A DNA stretch of 64,000 nt. Origin: an uncultured Oscillospiraceae bacterium. GTDB lineage: Bacteria > Bacillota > Clostridia > Oscillospirales > Ruminococcaceae. Position 1 is the stretch's first letter, and the number at the start of each line of letters is the position of its first letter. Made by a program: the position numbers and the translations under genes. The DNA is taken from NCBI GenBank assembly GCA_910588145.1, contig CAJUPO010000011.1, positions 10,024-74,023 on the forward strand. Direction: 5' to 3'. Positions 7,277 to 16,096 of this stretch are shown in pieces. The notes beneath the pieces are model-generated. The model ran no database searches, was not told the DNA's origin, and saw only the letters and a list, made by a program, of their open reading frames with translations.

Positions 7277-8473
7277 TTAAATTATGCTTAAAAGAATACC
7301 GGCGGCAACAGCTGAGCCGATAACGCCTGCGACATTTGGTCCCATGGCGTTCATTAAGAGGAAGTTGGTCGGATCCGTTTGGGCGCCGACTTTCTGAGAA
7401 ACTCGTGCAGCCATCGGAACTGCGGAAACGCCGGCAGAACCGATCAGAGGATTTACCTTACCTCCTGTAACCTTGTACATAATTTTACCGAAGAGAACGC
7501 CGCAGGCTGTTCCTATGCAGAATGCAAATACGCCAAGCAGAATAACTTCAGCAAATTCAATGTTAAGAATCTTGTCAGCTTTAGTAGTAGCGCCGACAGA
7601 GATGCCGAGGAAAATGGTAATAATGTTCATAAGAGCATTTTGTGCTGTATCAACAAGTCTGCTGCAAACGCCGCTTTCCTTTATAAGGTTTCCAAGCATG
7701 AGCATGCCAACCAGCGGAGCGGCAGACGGAACGAGAAGAGCAACGATTAAAGTAACTGCAACCGGGAAAATAATTTTTTCGGTTTTAGAAACGGCTCTAA
7801 GCTGCGGCATTTTAACAGCACGTTCCTTTTTAGAAGTAAGAAGCTTCATTATAGGAGGCTGGATAACCGGAACAAGCGCCATATAAGTATATGCGGCAAG
7901 GGCTATTGTACCGGTGCTTATCTTGAAGCCGCCGCCGGCAAGAAGCTTACTGGAAACGAAGATGGCTGTAGGACCGTCCGCACCGCCGATAATAGCGATT
8001 GATCCGCATTCAGCAGCAGAGAATCCCAGGAGTGCGGCACCTATAAATGTAAGGAAAATTCCTGCCTGTGCGGCAGCACCCAGAAGAAAGCTTTTAGGGT
8101 TTGCTATAAGCGGACCAAAGTCGGTCATTGTGCCTATGCCCAGGAATATAAGAGGCGGATAAATCTGAAGCTTTACCCCAAGATAAAGAATATCCAACAG
8201 ACCGCCCTCATGCAGAATATCTCCGAAATTTATGTTTGTAACGCCGTCCCATAGTTCAGGATGGTACATACCGGCTTCCGGAAGATTTGTAAGGAGCATG
8301 CCAAATGAAATAGGAAGAAGCAGTAAGGGTTCAAACTGCTTTGCAATTGCAAGATACATAAAGACAAATGATATCAGTATCATAATTCCGCTTTTCCAGT
8401 CCAGATTTGCAAGACCGCTGGAGGCGGCAAGGTCTTTTATAGTATCCCAGAAAATACTGAATACTTCACCCAT
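7277..8473 (-). CDS. oadB: Sodium-translocating decarboxylase beta subunit (398 aa)
   Basis: Integral-membrane subunit that couples decarboxylation of a biotin-bound carboxyl group to export of Na+. Very hydrophobic throughout with ~9-11 membrane spans. The diagnostic IIGGADGPTAIFVSSKL segment is present, with GIGTMTDFGPLIANP and the C-terminal GPNVAGVIGSAVAAG. Length fits the family. It sits downstream of a gamma-type subunit; the carboxyltransferase alpha subunit and biotin carrier are not nearby, so the substrate (oxaloacetate, methylmalonyl-CoA or glutaconyl-CoA) cannot be told. Confidence 0.9.
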   Translation of the reverse strand: MGEVFSIFWDTIKDLAASSGLANLDWKSGIMILISFVFMYLAIAKQFEPLLLLPISFGMLLTNLPEAGMYHPELWDGVTNINFGDILHEGGLLDILYLGVKLQIYPPLIFLGIGTMTDFGPLIANPKSFLLGAAAQAGIFLTFIGAALLGFSAAECGSIAIIGGADGPTAIFVSSKLLAGGGFKISTGTIALAAYTYMALVPVIQPPIMKLLTSKKERAVKMPQLRAVSKTEKIIFPVAVTLIVALLVPSAAPLVGMLMLGNLIKESGVCSRLVDTAQNALMNIITIFLGISVGATTKADKILNIEFAEVILLGVFAFCIGTACGVLFGKIMYKVTGGKVNPLIGSAGVSAVPMAARVSQKVGAQTDPTNFLLMNAMGPNVAGVIGSAVAAGILLSII

Positions 8474-8508
8474 AAAAAATTATCCTTTCCTGAAAATTAC
8501 AATATGAC

Positions 8509-8919
8509 TCAGAACGGGTTTGTGTTATTCTGAAGTCCTGCCAGAGACCATGCCGATCTTGAAGATCTGTTTTTATCAGCCCTGACTGATTTAATCCTGT
8601 ATGTTTTTCCGTCAGCTTTTCCCATTGCGGCAACAGCAGCGGCAATAACTGCAATTATTTCGTCATCGTCGGCTGAGGACGGAGCAGTATCAACAGGCTT
8701 TGCTGTCTTAACCGGTTCCGCTTTCGGGATATCCGGGACAGCCTCAGGTTTTTTCTGTTTTCTGGAAAAAAGCTTTCCGAATGCCCAAACAAAAAGTATG
8801 AGAATTACAAGACCAAGAAAAACAACGCATAGACCTGTTATAACAACGGCGGTGACAAAGCTTGCATTGAGATTTTCAGTCATTGGAAATAATGTGTTAT
8901 ATAATGCCATTAAATCCAT
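8509..8919 (-). CDS. OadG-like sodium pump decarboxylase gamma subunit (136 aa)
   Basis: One membrane span near residues 20-45 (ASFVTAVVITGLCVVFLGLV region), then a Lys/Pro/Ala-rich linker (KKPEAVPDIPKAEPVKTAKP) and a conserved DDEIIAVIAAAVAAM segment with a basic tail, the typical layout of OadG-type stabilising subunits. The start at 8919 is chosen because GGAGTG precedes it by ten bases; the more upstream TTG start would overlap that site. Located 35 bp upstream of oadB in the same direction. Confidence 0.82.
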   Translation of the reverse strand: MDLMALYNTLFPMTENLNASFVTAVVITGLCVVFLGLVILILFVWAFGKLFSRKQKKPEAVPDIPKAEPVKTAKPVDTAPSSADDDEIIAVIAAAVAAMGKADGKTYRIKSVRADKNRSSRSAWSLAGLQNNTNPF

Positions 8920-9068
8920 AAGTACAGCACACTCCAATCTAAAAAAATTATAACATACATTATATATTATACTACATTTTAATCATATTTACAAGAATAA
9001 AAATAAAAAATAATGCAAATTAATAGGAAAAGTTCAGAAAATAATATTATTAAGCGTAAAAAATAATT

Positions 9069-9959
9069 TTATTCGGGTTCAATTACAATTTTTCCTATTT
9101 CAGGACGATTGTTGAATCTTGCGGCAACTGGATAATTACCGATTCCCGAGGTTATAAACAAATATCCGTTTTTATTCTTGAACAAGCCTTTGTCATATAT
9201 ATCGTCGCTTCCGTGTTTGACCTCTGGAAGAACCTCATCGTCATAGTATGCAGGACCCAGAAACGGAATCTGTATTATGCCTCCGTGGGTATCTCCGCAA
9301 ACAGTGAGATCAGCGCCGAAATCAGAGTAATCGTCATATCTTGGGATATGTGCCATAAGGATATTGTAAGTCCGCGGATTAAGAGTAAATTCATTTCTAA
9401 GATCAAAGGACGGTGAAAACCATGCATTGCTTATACCGTATAAAGTAATTTCGGTATCTTTTACCTTTATAGTTTCTGTTTCCTGATCAAGAACATTGAT
9501 TCCGTTTGATTCCATTTGAGCTACATATCTGTCAGTACGGTCATCGTGTTCACCCAGAACAAAGAAAAGTCTGAATCCCTCGCTGACAATTCCGGTCATA
9601 AGATCCATGGAGATTTGTTTTTCTTTTTTTGTTGCATCATTGGAATGCATATCCCCAAGAACGCATACAATATCCGGATTCATCTTCTTGATTTTTGAAA
9701 TAAGCTTGTCATTTGATATTGCAAGCTTGCTGGTTGACGCATGAAAATCACTCATTACTGCTATGGTTATTTTGTTTTTTACTTTGTCTGAAGTAATGGT
9801 CTCTTTGGTTATTTTGAGTGTAAAATTATTGAACCACCATAGCAGAAGCAATAATACTGCTGCTTTCAGGATTCTTCCAAGACAGCTTTTTTTCTTTACA
9901 ACAACAGTTTTAACCAGTGGTGTTTCAGGAACTGCTTGTGGTATTTTTTCGTTGTCCAT
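9069..9959 (-). CDS. Membrane-anchored metallophosphoesterase (296 aa)
   Basis: N-terminal cytoplasmic stretch, one membrane anchor (~residues 30-46, AVLLLLLWWFNNF), then a calcineurin-like domain: MSDFHAS (motif I), LGDMHS (II), VLGEHDDR (III), MAHIPRYDD (IV), GDTHGGIIQIPF (V). It resembles YkuE-type phosphodiesterases acting on lipids or cell-wall precursors. Two metal-ligand positions differ from the usual motif: GNHD reads GEHD and GHTHGG reads GDTHGG; both replacements could still bind metal. It is 17 bp downstream of the mscS-like gene in the same direction. Confidence 0.87.
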   Translation of the reverse strand: MDNEKIPQAVPETPLVKTVVVKKKSCLGRILKAAVLLLLLWWFNNFTLKITKETITSDKVKNKITIAVMSDFHASTSKLAISNDKLISKIKKMNPDIVCVLGDMHSNDATKKEKQISMDLMTGIVSEGFRLFFVLGEHDDRTDRYVAQMESNGINVLDQETETIKVKDTEITLYGISNAWFSPSFDLRNEFTLNPRTYNILMAHIPRYDDYSDFGADLTVCGDTHGGIIQIPFLGPAYYDDEVLPEVKHGSDDIYDKGLFKNKNGYLFITSGIGNYPVAARFNNRPEIGKIVIEPE

Positions 9960-9975
9960 TCTTTTTTACTTCTCC

Positions 9976-10908
9976 TTAGTTGCTGGTAATATGTACGTCG
10001 AGCTGTCTGAATGGTATAGTGATACCGTTTTCGGAAAATGCTTTATTTACCATTTCAGTAAAGTCGAATTTTACCTGCCAGTAGTTTTCTGTTTCAGTCC
10101 AGAGCCTGACAACTATTTGCAAGCTGTCTTCTGCCTGGACGCCGAGACGAACAAATGGTTCAGGCTCTTTCAGTACAAGATCATAGCTTTTAGCCAGGTC
10201 CATTATCACTGACTTTGCCTTTTCAACATCGTCTGAATAGCTTATGCCGAATTCAAGGTCTACACGTCTTACCGGCTGTTCGCTGTAATTTATGATCTGA
10301 GAATCTGAAACCTTTCCGTTAGGAATATAAATGGTTTTATTGTCGTTTGTAAGAATTTTAGTATAGAGAATACTAATGCTTTCTACTACTCCTGAAACAG
10401 AGTTGGTCTCCACATAGTCACCTGATTTGAATGGTTTTGAAAAAAGAATAATAAATCCGCCTGCCAAATTCGATAGGCTGTTTTGGAGTGCAAGTCCCAC
10501 TGCAAGACCGGCGGCGCTTATAACGGCAATAATTGACGTCATAGGGATGTTTAAAATAGAGAGCGTTATGATAAAAACAATGGTATAAAGCAATATCTTT
10601 ACAAGTGATCTGAGAAAGCTTATGGCAGTGTGATCTGTATTGGTTTTTTCCATAAATCTTGTAAAGATTTTAAGGAGACCTTTGGAAATTGCTATTCCGG
10701 CTGCAAAAATGAAGAGAGCAAAAAGCAAAGACGGAATAGAGTTTTTTATAGTTGTGCCGAGGGAAGAGAAAATTTGTCCGAGCCTGTCCTTTTCTTCCTG
10801 AGTGCTCATGGAAGCGTTGGCAAGCAGGTCTTCGATAATACTGGTAACTTCTGTTTCAGTTTCAGAAACAGATTCAGAAACTGAACTTATAATAGTGGTT
10901 TCAGTCAT
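9976..10908 (-). CDS. MscS-family mechanosensitive channel (310 aa)
   Basis: N-terminal Ser/Thr/Glu-rich extracellular start, three membrane spans (~35-135), and the MscS pore-helix and beta-domain signature: AAGLAVGLALQNSLSNLAGG, then FSKPFKSGDYVE and IYIPNGKVSDSQIINYSEQPVRR. Opens under membrane tension to release osmolytes. Family length is normal for a small MscS/YkuT type. Likely co-transcribed with the metallophosphoesterase gene downstream. Confidence 0.9.
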   Translation of the reverse strand: MTETTIISSVSESVSETETEVTSIIEDLLANASMSTQEEKDRLGQIFSSLGTTIKNSIPSLLFALFIFAAGIAISKGLLKIFTRFMEKTNTDHTAISFLRSLVKILLYTIVFIITLSILNIPMTSIIAVISAAGLAVGLALQNSLSNLAGGFIILFSKPFKSGDYVETNSVSGVVESISILYTKILTNDNKTIYIPNGKVSDSQIINYSEQPVRRVDLEFGISYSDDVEKAKSVIMDLAKSYDLVLKEPEPFVRLGVQAEDSLQIVVRLWTETENYWQVKFDFTEMVNKAFSENGITIPFRQLDVHITSN

Positions 10909-11081
10909 AAAACTTCCTTTCTGCCCTGTAAAAGGCGGTGTTTGTCAGCGCATACAATTTTATTATAGGTATATTTTACTGAATTGTCAACAGATATATT
11001 GAGCAGAAATGAAGAAAAGACTTGAATAATATTTGCAGTAAATGTATAATTATATAATAATGTGTCGAAAGCGGTGTTTGT

Positions 11082-11822
11082 TTGAATCGGAAATTGCTTC
11101 TCTATATAGTATTCGGCGGATTGATTATATTATCTTTATCTGCTTTAGCTTTTTCTATTGAAAATGATACAGATGAATTTTATTATGACAGTGTACTCTG
11201 GATTACCAGTACACAGGCTCAATCTGAGGCTGAAACGGTTACGGAATCAAAGAAAAATACTGAAGTCAAAAATAATACTGATGTTCTGTTAACCGAGGAA
11301 ACTGCTGAATTTATTTATATTGATATTAATAAAGCCGGCAGGGATGAACTTATAAAACTTAAAGGAATAGGTGAAAAAACAGCTGATTTAATAATCGGAT
11401 ACCGTAATGCAGTGGGCGGTTTTTCCGACATCAGTGAAATAATGAATATAAAAGGAATCGGTGAAAAGACATTTGAAGGGATAAAAGATCATATATATGT
11501 AACAGAAGAATATTTATCAAAGGACAGCAGTGAAGAAACTGATATGACAGAAGAATATAAAACTGAGGAGACAATGCCTCCGGCAGCGGAGTTTCAAGAT
11601 GAAACGGTTCAGCAGGAAGAAACATATATAGAAATGGTAAATATTAACACCGCTGCTGCCGAGGAGTTTATGCAGCTTCCTGGAATTGACAGAGAACTTG
11701 CAGAAAATATAATTAATCTCAGGACGAGCATACAATATTTTCAGCATATATATGAACTGCTTTATGCTGAGGGAATGACTAAAGAAAAGCTATCTGAAAT
11801 TGACGAATATCTTACGCTTTGA
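11082..11822 (+). CDS. ComEA-like helix-hairpin-helix protein (246 aa)
   Basis: One N-terminal membrane anchor (LLYIVFGGLIILSLSALAF), an acidic linker, then two helix-hairpin-helix domains: residues ~85-150 (IDINKAGRDELIKLKGIGEKTA and MNIKGIGEKTFEGIKD) and ~185-245 (VNINTAAAEEFMQLPGIDRELAENI). ComEA binds DNA outside the membrane for uptake during competence; a role in DNA binding is likely, competence itself is inferred. Start is TTG 11082 after a weak AGCGGTG site. The second domain lacks the usual second GIG hairpin and may be degenerate. Confidence 0.8.
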   Translation: MNRKLLLYIVFGGLIILSLSALAFSIENDTDEFYYDSVLWITSTQAQSEAETVTESKKNTEVKNNTDVLLTEETAEFIYIDINKAGRDELIKLKGIGEKTADLIIGYRNAVGGFSDISEIMNIKGIGEKTFEGIKDHIYVTEEYLSKDSSEETDMTEEYKTEETMPPAAEFQDETVQQEETYIEMVNINTAAAEEFMQLPGIDRELAENIINLRTSIQYFQHIYELLYAEGMTKEKLSEIDEYLTL

Positions 11823-12071
11823 GGCGCTTCCAATAAAAGCCAAAGGGTAAAAGAAAAATTAAAGAATATATAAATTCTGTTTCAAAGTATAAAAAATAAA
11901 TGTATAATTCAAACAAAAAATATATAAATCATGTGAAAATTAAATGAATATTGGCTTTTACCGTTTTGTAATAAAGTTGAAATACTCTGTAAATTATAGC
12001 TTTTTTGTACAAATAATTGAGATGATATTTGTGCTAAACGCTAAAAAAGTATTAAGGAATGGTATTTTTCA
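11823..12071. other. AT-rich intergenic region
   Basis: No gene, clear promoter or stable terminator was seen between the helix-hairpin-helix gene and the promoter at 12072; the sequence is AT-rich. Confidence 0.5.
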
Positions 12072-12100
12072 TTGACTTTTTGGCGTATGTATTGTATATT
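12072..12100 (+). promoter_or_regulatory. Putative promoter of the sugar ABC operon
   Basis: TTGACT (12072-12077), 17-bp spacer, TATATT (12095-12100). It would give an unusually long ~420-nt leader before the solute-binding protein gene. Confidence 0.6.
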
Positions 12101-12524
12101 AATGTTACGAAAGAGTTTGATTTTTCTATGCTTTCATATGCCTTTTTAGTACGGGATGTTAAGAGGTTTTAGATGCGGGCGTTGATGCAGTGAAATTATT
12201 TTGGATTTTCAGTTGAATTAGACTCAGAGCACTTGGAACCAATCAAATACGTAATCGGCATTCTTCATTATAATAATGTTCACAATGATCTGACTTTCAG
12301 TTATTTTATTTTACTTTGGACAGCTTCCGGATATAAGCCGAAAATGATGTTTATCTGCGGCAGGGTAAACGGAAGCATGCCGCCTTGGTAAATCTAATGA
12401 AATTTATGCCGTGGTAATTTTCAGGGGAATTACTGTTTAAAAACAGTTTCCATAGATTTTATTATTCAATGTTTATTATATTTTTTTCAAAATATAATAC
12501 AATCATTAAGGAGGAAAACTTACA
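12101..12524 (+). other. Long untranslated leader with possible regulatory structure
   Basis: Lies between the predicted start of transcription (~12107) and the start codon at 12525. Segments can pair: GCTTCCG (12323-12329) with CGGAAGC (12370-12376), and GCGGCA (12357-12362) with TGCCGC (12378-12383). The second pair crosses the first, so the two would form either a pseudoknot or alternative states. An A/T-rich TTTTTTTCAAAATATAATAC stretch near 12480-12500 may be a second promoter. No known riboswitch class is recognised. Confidence 0.4.
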
Positions 12525-13955
12525 ATGAACAAGCTTAAAAAAACATTAGCTCTGGTTGCTACTCTTGCAATCTCAGCAACAGCATTTGTTGGATGTGACA
12601 ATGATGATTCATCTAAGACATCTTCAACAGCAGACAACAGCTCAACAGCTGATGATAGCTCTACACCAGAAGGTGACTCTAATTCAGACTCTGACAGCAG
12701 TGCAGCAGCTGAAATCAAGCTTCCTTCCGGCGGCGACAAGATGACAATCCTTGCTTGGAACGCTAATGACGTTGATCCAATGCTTTCTTTCTGGCTTCCA
12801 GATTCAGGTTACTCAAAGGATCAGATAAACTTCGTTAACTTCAATGTTGGCGGCGGTGAAGCTTCTGCTCAGTATGATCAGTACTTCCTCGGCGGCGAAG
12901 ACCTTGATATGTTCATGGTTGAAGCTGACTGGGCTCTTAAGTACATCAACGATGACTCTGCTACAGCTCCGCTTAGCGACCTCGGTTTCACAGATGCTGA
13001 CTTCGCTAACCTTTATGACTACACAATGGAAATCGGTAAGGATTCCAACGGTACAATCAAGGGTATTTCATGGCAGGCAGCTCCTGGCGGCTGGTGCTAC
13101 AGATCTGACCTCGCTGATTCATATCTCGGCGTAAAGACACCTGAAGATATGCAGGCTAAGGTTGCAGACTGGGATAAGTTCCAGGCTACAGCTAAGGAAG
13201 TTTCTGACGCTTCAAGCGGCAAGACAGCTCTTACAACAACTCTCGGCGGTATCTGGCAGGCATTTGCTGCTAACAGAACAACTCCTTGGGTTCAGGACGG
13301 CGCTCTTGCAGTTGATGACTTCTGCTCAACATTTATCGATCTCGCTAAGAACATGAGAGACAACGGTTATGTTACAGACCTCAACCAGTGGACAGATGAC
13401 TGGTATGCAGCTGGTCAGACAGACGATACAATGGGTTACTTCGTATCAACATGGGGCTTCGGCGATTCAATCCTTCTCCAGGCAGCTGGCGGCAACGGCG
13501 GTGCTACATATGGCAAGTGGGCAGTTTGTGAAGGTCCTACATCTTACTTCTGGGGCGGTACATGGATGTGCGTATCACCTAAGACAGATAACGCAGACAT
13601 GGTTGCAAGCTTTATCAAGTACTTCACAGTTGACGAAGCTTCAATGGAAAAATACGCTCTCGGTAAAGAAGGCGGCGAATATGTAAGCAACAAGAACGTA
13701 ATGCAGAAGATCGTTGACGAAGGTACAAACAAGAACGAAAACCTCGGCGGTCAGGATCAGTTTGCTGTTCTCCACAACAGTGCTCAGAACATCAACCTTA
13801 AGGGTCTTATCACTCCTTACGATGCATCTATCAAGTCTGCATTCCTTGACGCAGTAAACGCTTACTGTGCAGGTACAACAGCTGACGCTAATGCTTGTAT
13901 CGAAGACTTCAAGGACAGAGTTGCTCAGAACGTTACAGATATTACAGTTGAATAA
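12525..13955 (+). CDS. Sugar ABC transporter solute-binding lipoprotein (476 aa)
   Basis: Lipoprotein signal peptide with the lipobox AFVGC (Cys ~25), then a Ser/Thr/Asp-rich linker (~30-65) and a type 1 extracellular solute-binding domain (MTILAWNANDVDP, then YFLGGEDLDMFMVEAD and YGKWAVCEGP). Captures a carbohydrate outside the membrane and hands it to the permeases encoded next. Codon choice is strikingly narrow (CTT/CTC, GCT, AAG, ACA) compared with neighbours, as expected for a very highly expressed gene. GGAGG precedes the start. Confidence 0.93.
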   Translation: MNKLKKTLALVATLAISATAFVGCDNDDSSKTSSTADNSSTADDSSTPEGDSNSDSDSSAAAEIKLPSGGDKMTILAWNANDVDPMLSFWLPDSGYSKDQINFVNFNVGGGEASAQYDQYFLGGEDLDMFMVEADWALKYINDDSATAPLSDLGFTDADFANLYDYTMEIGKDSNGTIKGISWQAAPGGWCYRSDLADSYLGVKTPEDMQAKVADWDKFQATAKEVSDASSGKTALTTTLGGIWQAFAANRTTPWVQDGALAVDDFCSTFIDLAKNMRDNGYVTDLNQWTDDWYAAGQTDDTMGYFVSTWGFGDSILLQAAGGNGGATYGKWAVCEGPTSYFWGGTWMCVSPKTDNADMVASFIKYFTVDEASMEKYALGKEGGEYVSNKNVMQKIVDEGTNKNENLGGQDQFAVLHNSAQNINLKGLITPYDASIKSAFLDAVNAYCAGTTADANACIEDFKDRVAQNVTDITVE

Positions 13956-13983
13956 TTGATTTGACGTAATAGTTATAATTCAT

Positions 13984-14015
13984 GTTTACGGGATGGGTAG
14001 ACCTCATCCCGTAAC
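13984..14015 (+). terminator. Intra-operon hairpin after the binding-protein gene
   Basis: GTTACGGGATG-type stem (TTTACGGGATG with CATCCCGTAA) without a strong T run. In such operons a hairpin here lets only part of the transcripts continue into the permeases and protects the 3' end of the binding-protein message, giving binding protein in excess. Confidence 0.65.
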
Positions 14016-14057
14016 ATATATATTATTAATCTGATTTCTTAGAGAGAGGTGTACTAT

Positions 14058-15095
14058 ATGGCATCTGCTGCACAAAGAAATATCCGTTCTATCAGCTACG
14101 CAAAATACGGCTATTTCTTTATATTGCCATTTTTTCTGGTATATTGTTTTTTTCAGGTTTGGCCTCTGATTAATACTTTTATTCTTAGTTTTTACGGAAA
14201 TGGTCAGAAAGTTGACGACTTTATCGGTCTTGACAACTTCAGAGCGCTTCTTTTCGGTTCCAGCGTAACAGGCATGGGACGTACTGCAAGCGCTATTCAT
14301 GAAACATTCGTTAATACTCTTGGAAATACATTTATTGTTTGGATAGGTAACTTTGTTCCGCAGATCTGTATTTCTCTTGCGCTTGCCGTATGGTTTACAG
14401 ACGCTAAGCTTAAGATTAGAGGTAAGGGCTTCTTCAAGGTTATTATGTATATGCCTAATATCGTAACAGCTGCTTCAGTAGCTGCACTTTACCTTTCACT
14501 CTTTGCTGAATCTCAGTACGGAAGCGTAAACAACCTTCTTTTGAGCGCCGGTATAATCGATTCTCCAATCAGATTTGTAACCGGATGCTGGCAGGCTCGT
14601 GGTATGATCATGTTTATCCAGTGCTGGATGTGGTTCGGTAATACAATGATTATGCTTATGTCCGGTATTATGGGTCTTAATCCGTCCCTGTTTGAAGCTG
14701 CAAATATCGACGGTGCTACAAGCGGTCAGATCTTCAGAAAGATCACTCTTCCGCTTCTCAGACCAATTATGCTTTACACTCTTGTAACATCTATGATCGG
14801 TGGTCTTCAGATGTACGATATCCCTTATCTTTACAGAAAGGGTACTGAAAGAAACCTGTTTACTAAAACGGTTGCTGTGTTTATTTATGAACACTTCCGT
14901 GAAAAAATGCCGAATCCAAACTATGGCTTCTCGGCTGCGGCTTCAGTAATTCTGTTCTTTATTACTATTGCTCTTGGCTCCGTTGCCTTTGCAATGAATC
15001 GTGATAAGGACGAGGCAATGAAGAAGAAAGAAAGAAAAGCATATGCCAAGGCGCTGAAGGCTAAGAAAAAAGGACTGGGAGGTATGGAGATATGA
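14058..15095 (+). CDS. Sugar ABC transporter permease, UgpA/MsmF type (345 aa)
   Basis: Membrane-spanning permease with six spans and the EAA loop that contacts the ATPase: FEAANIDGATSGQIFRKITLPLLRP. The N-terminal YFFILPFFLVYCFFQVWPLINTF span is typical of the family's first permease. The start at 14058 is preceded by GAGAGAGGTG; an in-frame GTG at 14049 lies within that site. It overlaps the next permease gene by four bases. Confidence 0.92.
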   Translation: MASAAQRNIRSISYAKYGYFFILPFFLVYCFFQVWPLINTFILSFYGNGQKVDDFIGLDNFRALLFGSSVTGMGRTASAIHETFVNTLGNTFIVWIGNFVPQICISLALAVWFTDAKLKIRGKGFFKVIMYMPNIVTAASVAALYLSLFAESQYGSVNNLLLSAGIIDSPIRFVTGCWQARGMIMFIQCWMWFGNTMIMLMSGIMGLNPSLFEAANIDGATSGQIFRKITLPLLRPIMLYTLVTSMIGGLQMYDIPYLYRKGTERNLFTKTVAVFIYEHFREKMPNPNYGFSAAASVILFFITIALGSVAFAMNRDKDEAMKKKERKAYAKALKAKKKGLGGMEI

Positions 15096-15973
15096 GTTCT
15101 AATAATGTATCAAAGGATAATTATAGTGCTAAGCTCCGCTTCAAGTCAGTGCTTCTGTTTTTAGTATGCGTACTTCTTACTATAATTTGTCTGCTGCCGA
15201 TTTACATACTTATTATCAATGCAACAAGAACTTCTGCTGAAGTTACCGGCGGAGTTTCATTGATTCCGGGCAATTATCTGAAAGAGAATTTCCATACGCT
15301 GTTCAATCACCCTATGTTCGTTAACTTTAAGCCATTAATCGGTTTTAAGAACAGTGCGATCATTGCTGGTTGTTCAACTCTTTTAAGCGTATTCTTCTCC
15401 GCTTTGACAGCTTATGGTCTTGTAGTTTATGACTTTAAGCTCAGAGGTGCGGCTTATACATTTATTCTTGCAGTTATGATGGTACCTATGCAGGTTACTT
15501 CAGTTGGTTTCTTGCAGTTTATGCTGAAACTCAACTTAGGAGACTCTTTCATTCCGCTGATTATTCCTACAATCGCGGCTCCTGCAATCGTATTCTTCAT
15601 GAGACAGTACCTGAAGTCTTCATTCCCGCTTGATATTGTCGAAGCGGCACGAATAGACGGCTGCGGAGAATTCAGAACATTCCTGACAATTGCTATCCCG
15701 ATGATGAAACCGGCTATTGCCGTTCAGGCTATATTCGCTTTCGTTGCTAACTGGAATAACTTCTATCAGCCATCAATGATTCTTATTTCCAGAAAGCAGG
15801 AGCAGTTAACTATTCCAATGATGGTTAGTACGATCACATCTAACGATAAGATTAACGACTACGGCGCAAAATATGCCGCAATCGGACTTTCAATCGTTCC
15901 AATTGTTGTCGTTTACCTCATTCTTTCTAAGTTTATCGTTGAAGGCGTTGCTCTCGGCGGTGTTAAGGAATAA
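15092..15973 (+). CDS. Carbohydrate ABC transporter permease, UgpE/MsmG type (293 aa)
   Basis: Second permease with the EAA motif VEAARIDGCGEFRTFLTIAIPMMKP and six predicted spans; begins with a span LLFLVCVLLTIICLLPIYILII. The ATGA overlap with the preceding gene indicates coupled translation. No ATPase gene follows, so the importer probably uses a shared MsmX-type ATPase encoded elsewhere. No glycosidase is adjacent, so the sugar is unknown. Confidence 0.92.
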   Translation: MSSNNVSKDNYSAKLRFKSVLLFLVCVLLTIICLLPIYILIINATRTSAEVTGGVSLIPGNYLKENFHTLFNHPMFVNFKPLIGFKNSAIIAGCSTLLSVFFSALTAYGLVVYDFKLRGAAYTFILAVMMVPMQVTSVGFLQFMLKLNLGDSFIPLIIPTIAAPAIVFFMRQYLKSSFPLDIVEAARIDGCGEFRTFLTIAIPMMKPAIAVQAIFAFVANWNNFYQPSMILISRKQEQLTIPMMVSTITSNDKINDYGAKYAAIGLSIVPIVVVYLILSKFIVEGVALGGVKE

Positions 15974-15986
15974 TATTTCAAAAATT

Positions 15987-16018
15987 ACAGCAGGCTTAAT
16001 GCCTGCTGTTTTTTTGTT
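15987..16018 (+). terminator. Terminator of the sugar ABC operon
   Basis: ACAGCAGGC / GCCTGCTGT stem followed by seven T residues. Confidence 0.9.
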
Positions 16019-16027
16019 AGATTGGTA

Positions 16028-16056
16028 TTGACCTTTAACCGATATAATGTTATACT
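16028..16056 (+). promoter_or_regulatory. Promoter of the degV-like operon
   Basis: TTGACC (16028-16033), 17-bp spacer, TATACT (16051-16056), 40 bp upstream of the chosen start codon. Confidence 0.7.
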
Positions 16057-16096
16057 AAAACAGTTATATAAATACGACAGAAAAAAGGAGATTTCT

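Noticed and set aside
7379..8162. Plus-strand frames opposite oadB
   Set aside because: No ribosome binding sites; antisense of a strongly conserved membrane protein.
12556..13686. Second-frame open readings within the solute-binding protein gene
   Set aside because: They result from the narrow codon choice of a highly expressed gene; translations are Gln/Thr/Leu-rich nonsense.
13987..14015. Full terminator ending the binding-protein transcript
   Set aside because: No strong T run and the permeases follow in tight order; treated as an attenuating or stabilising hairpin.
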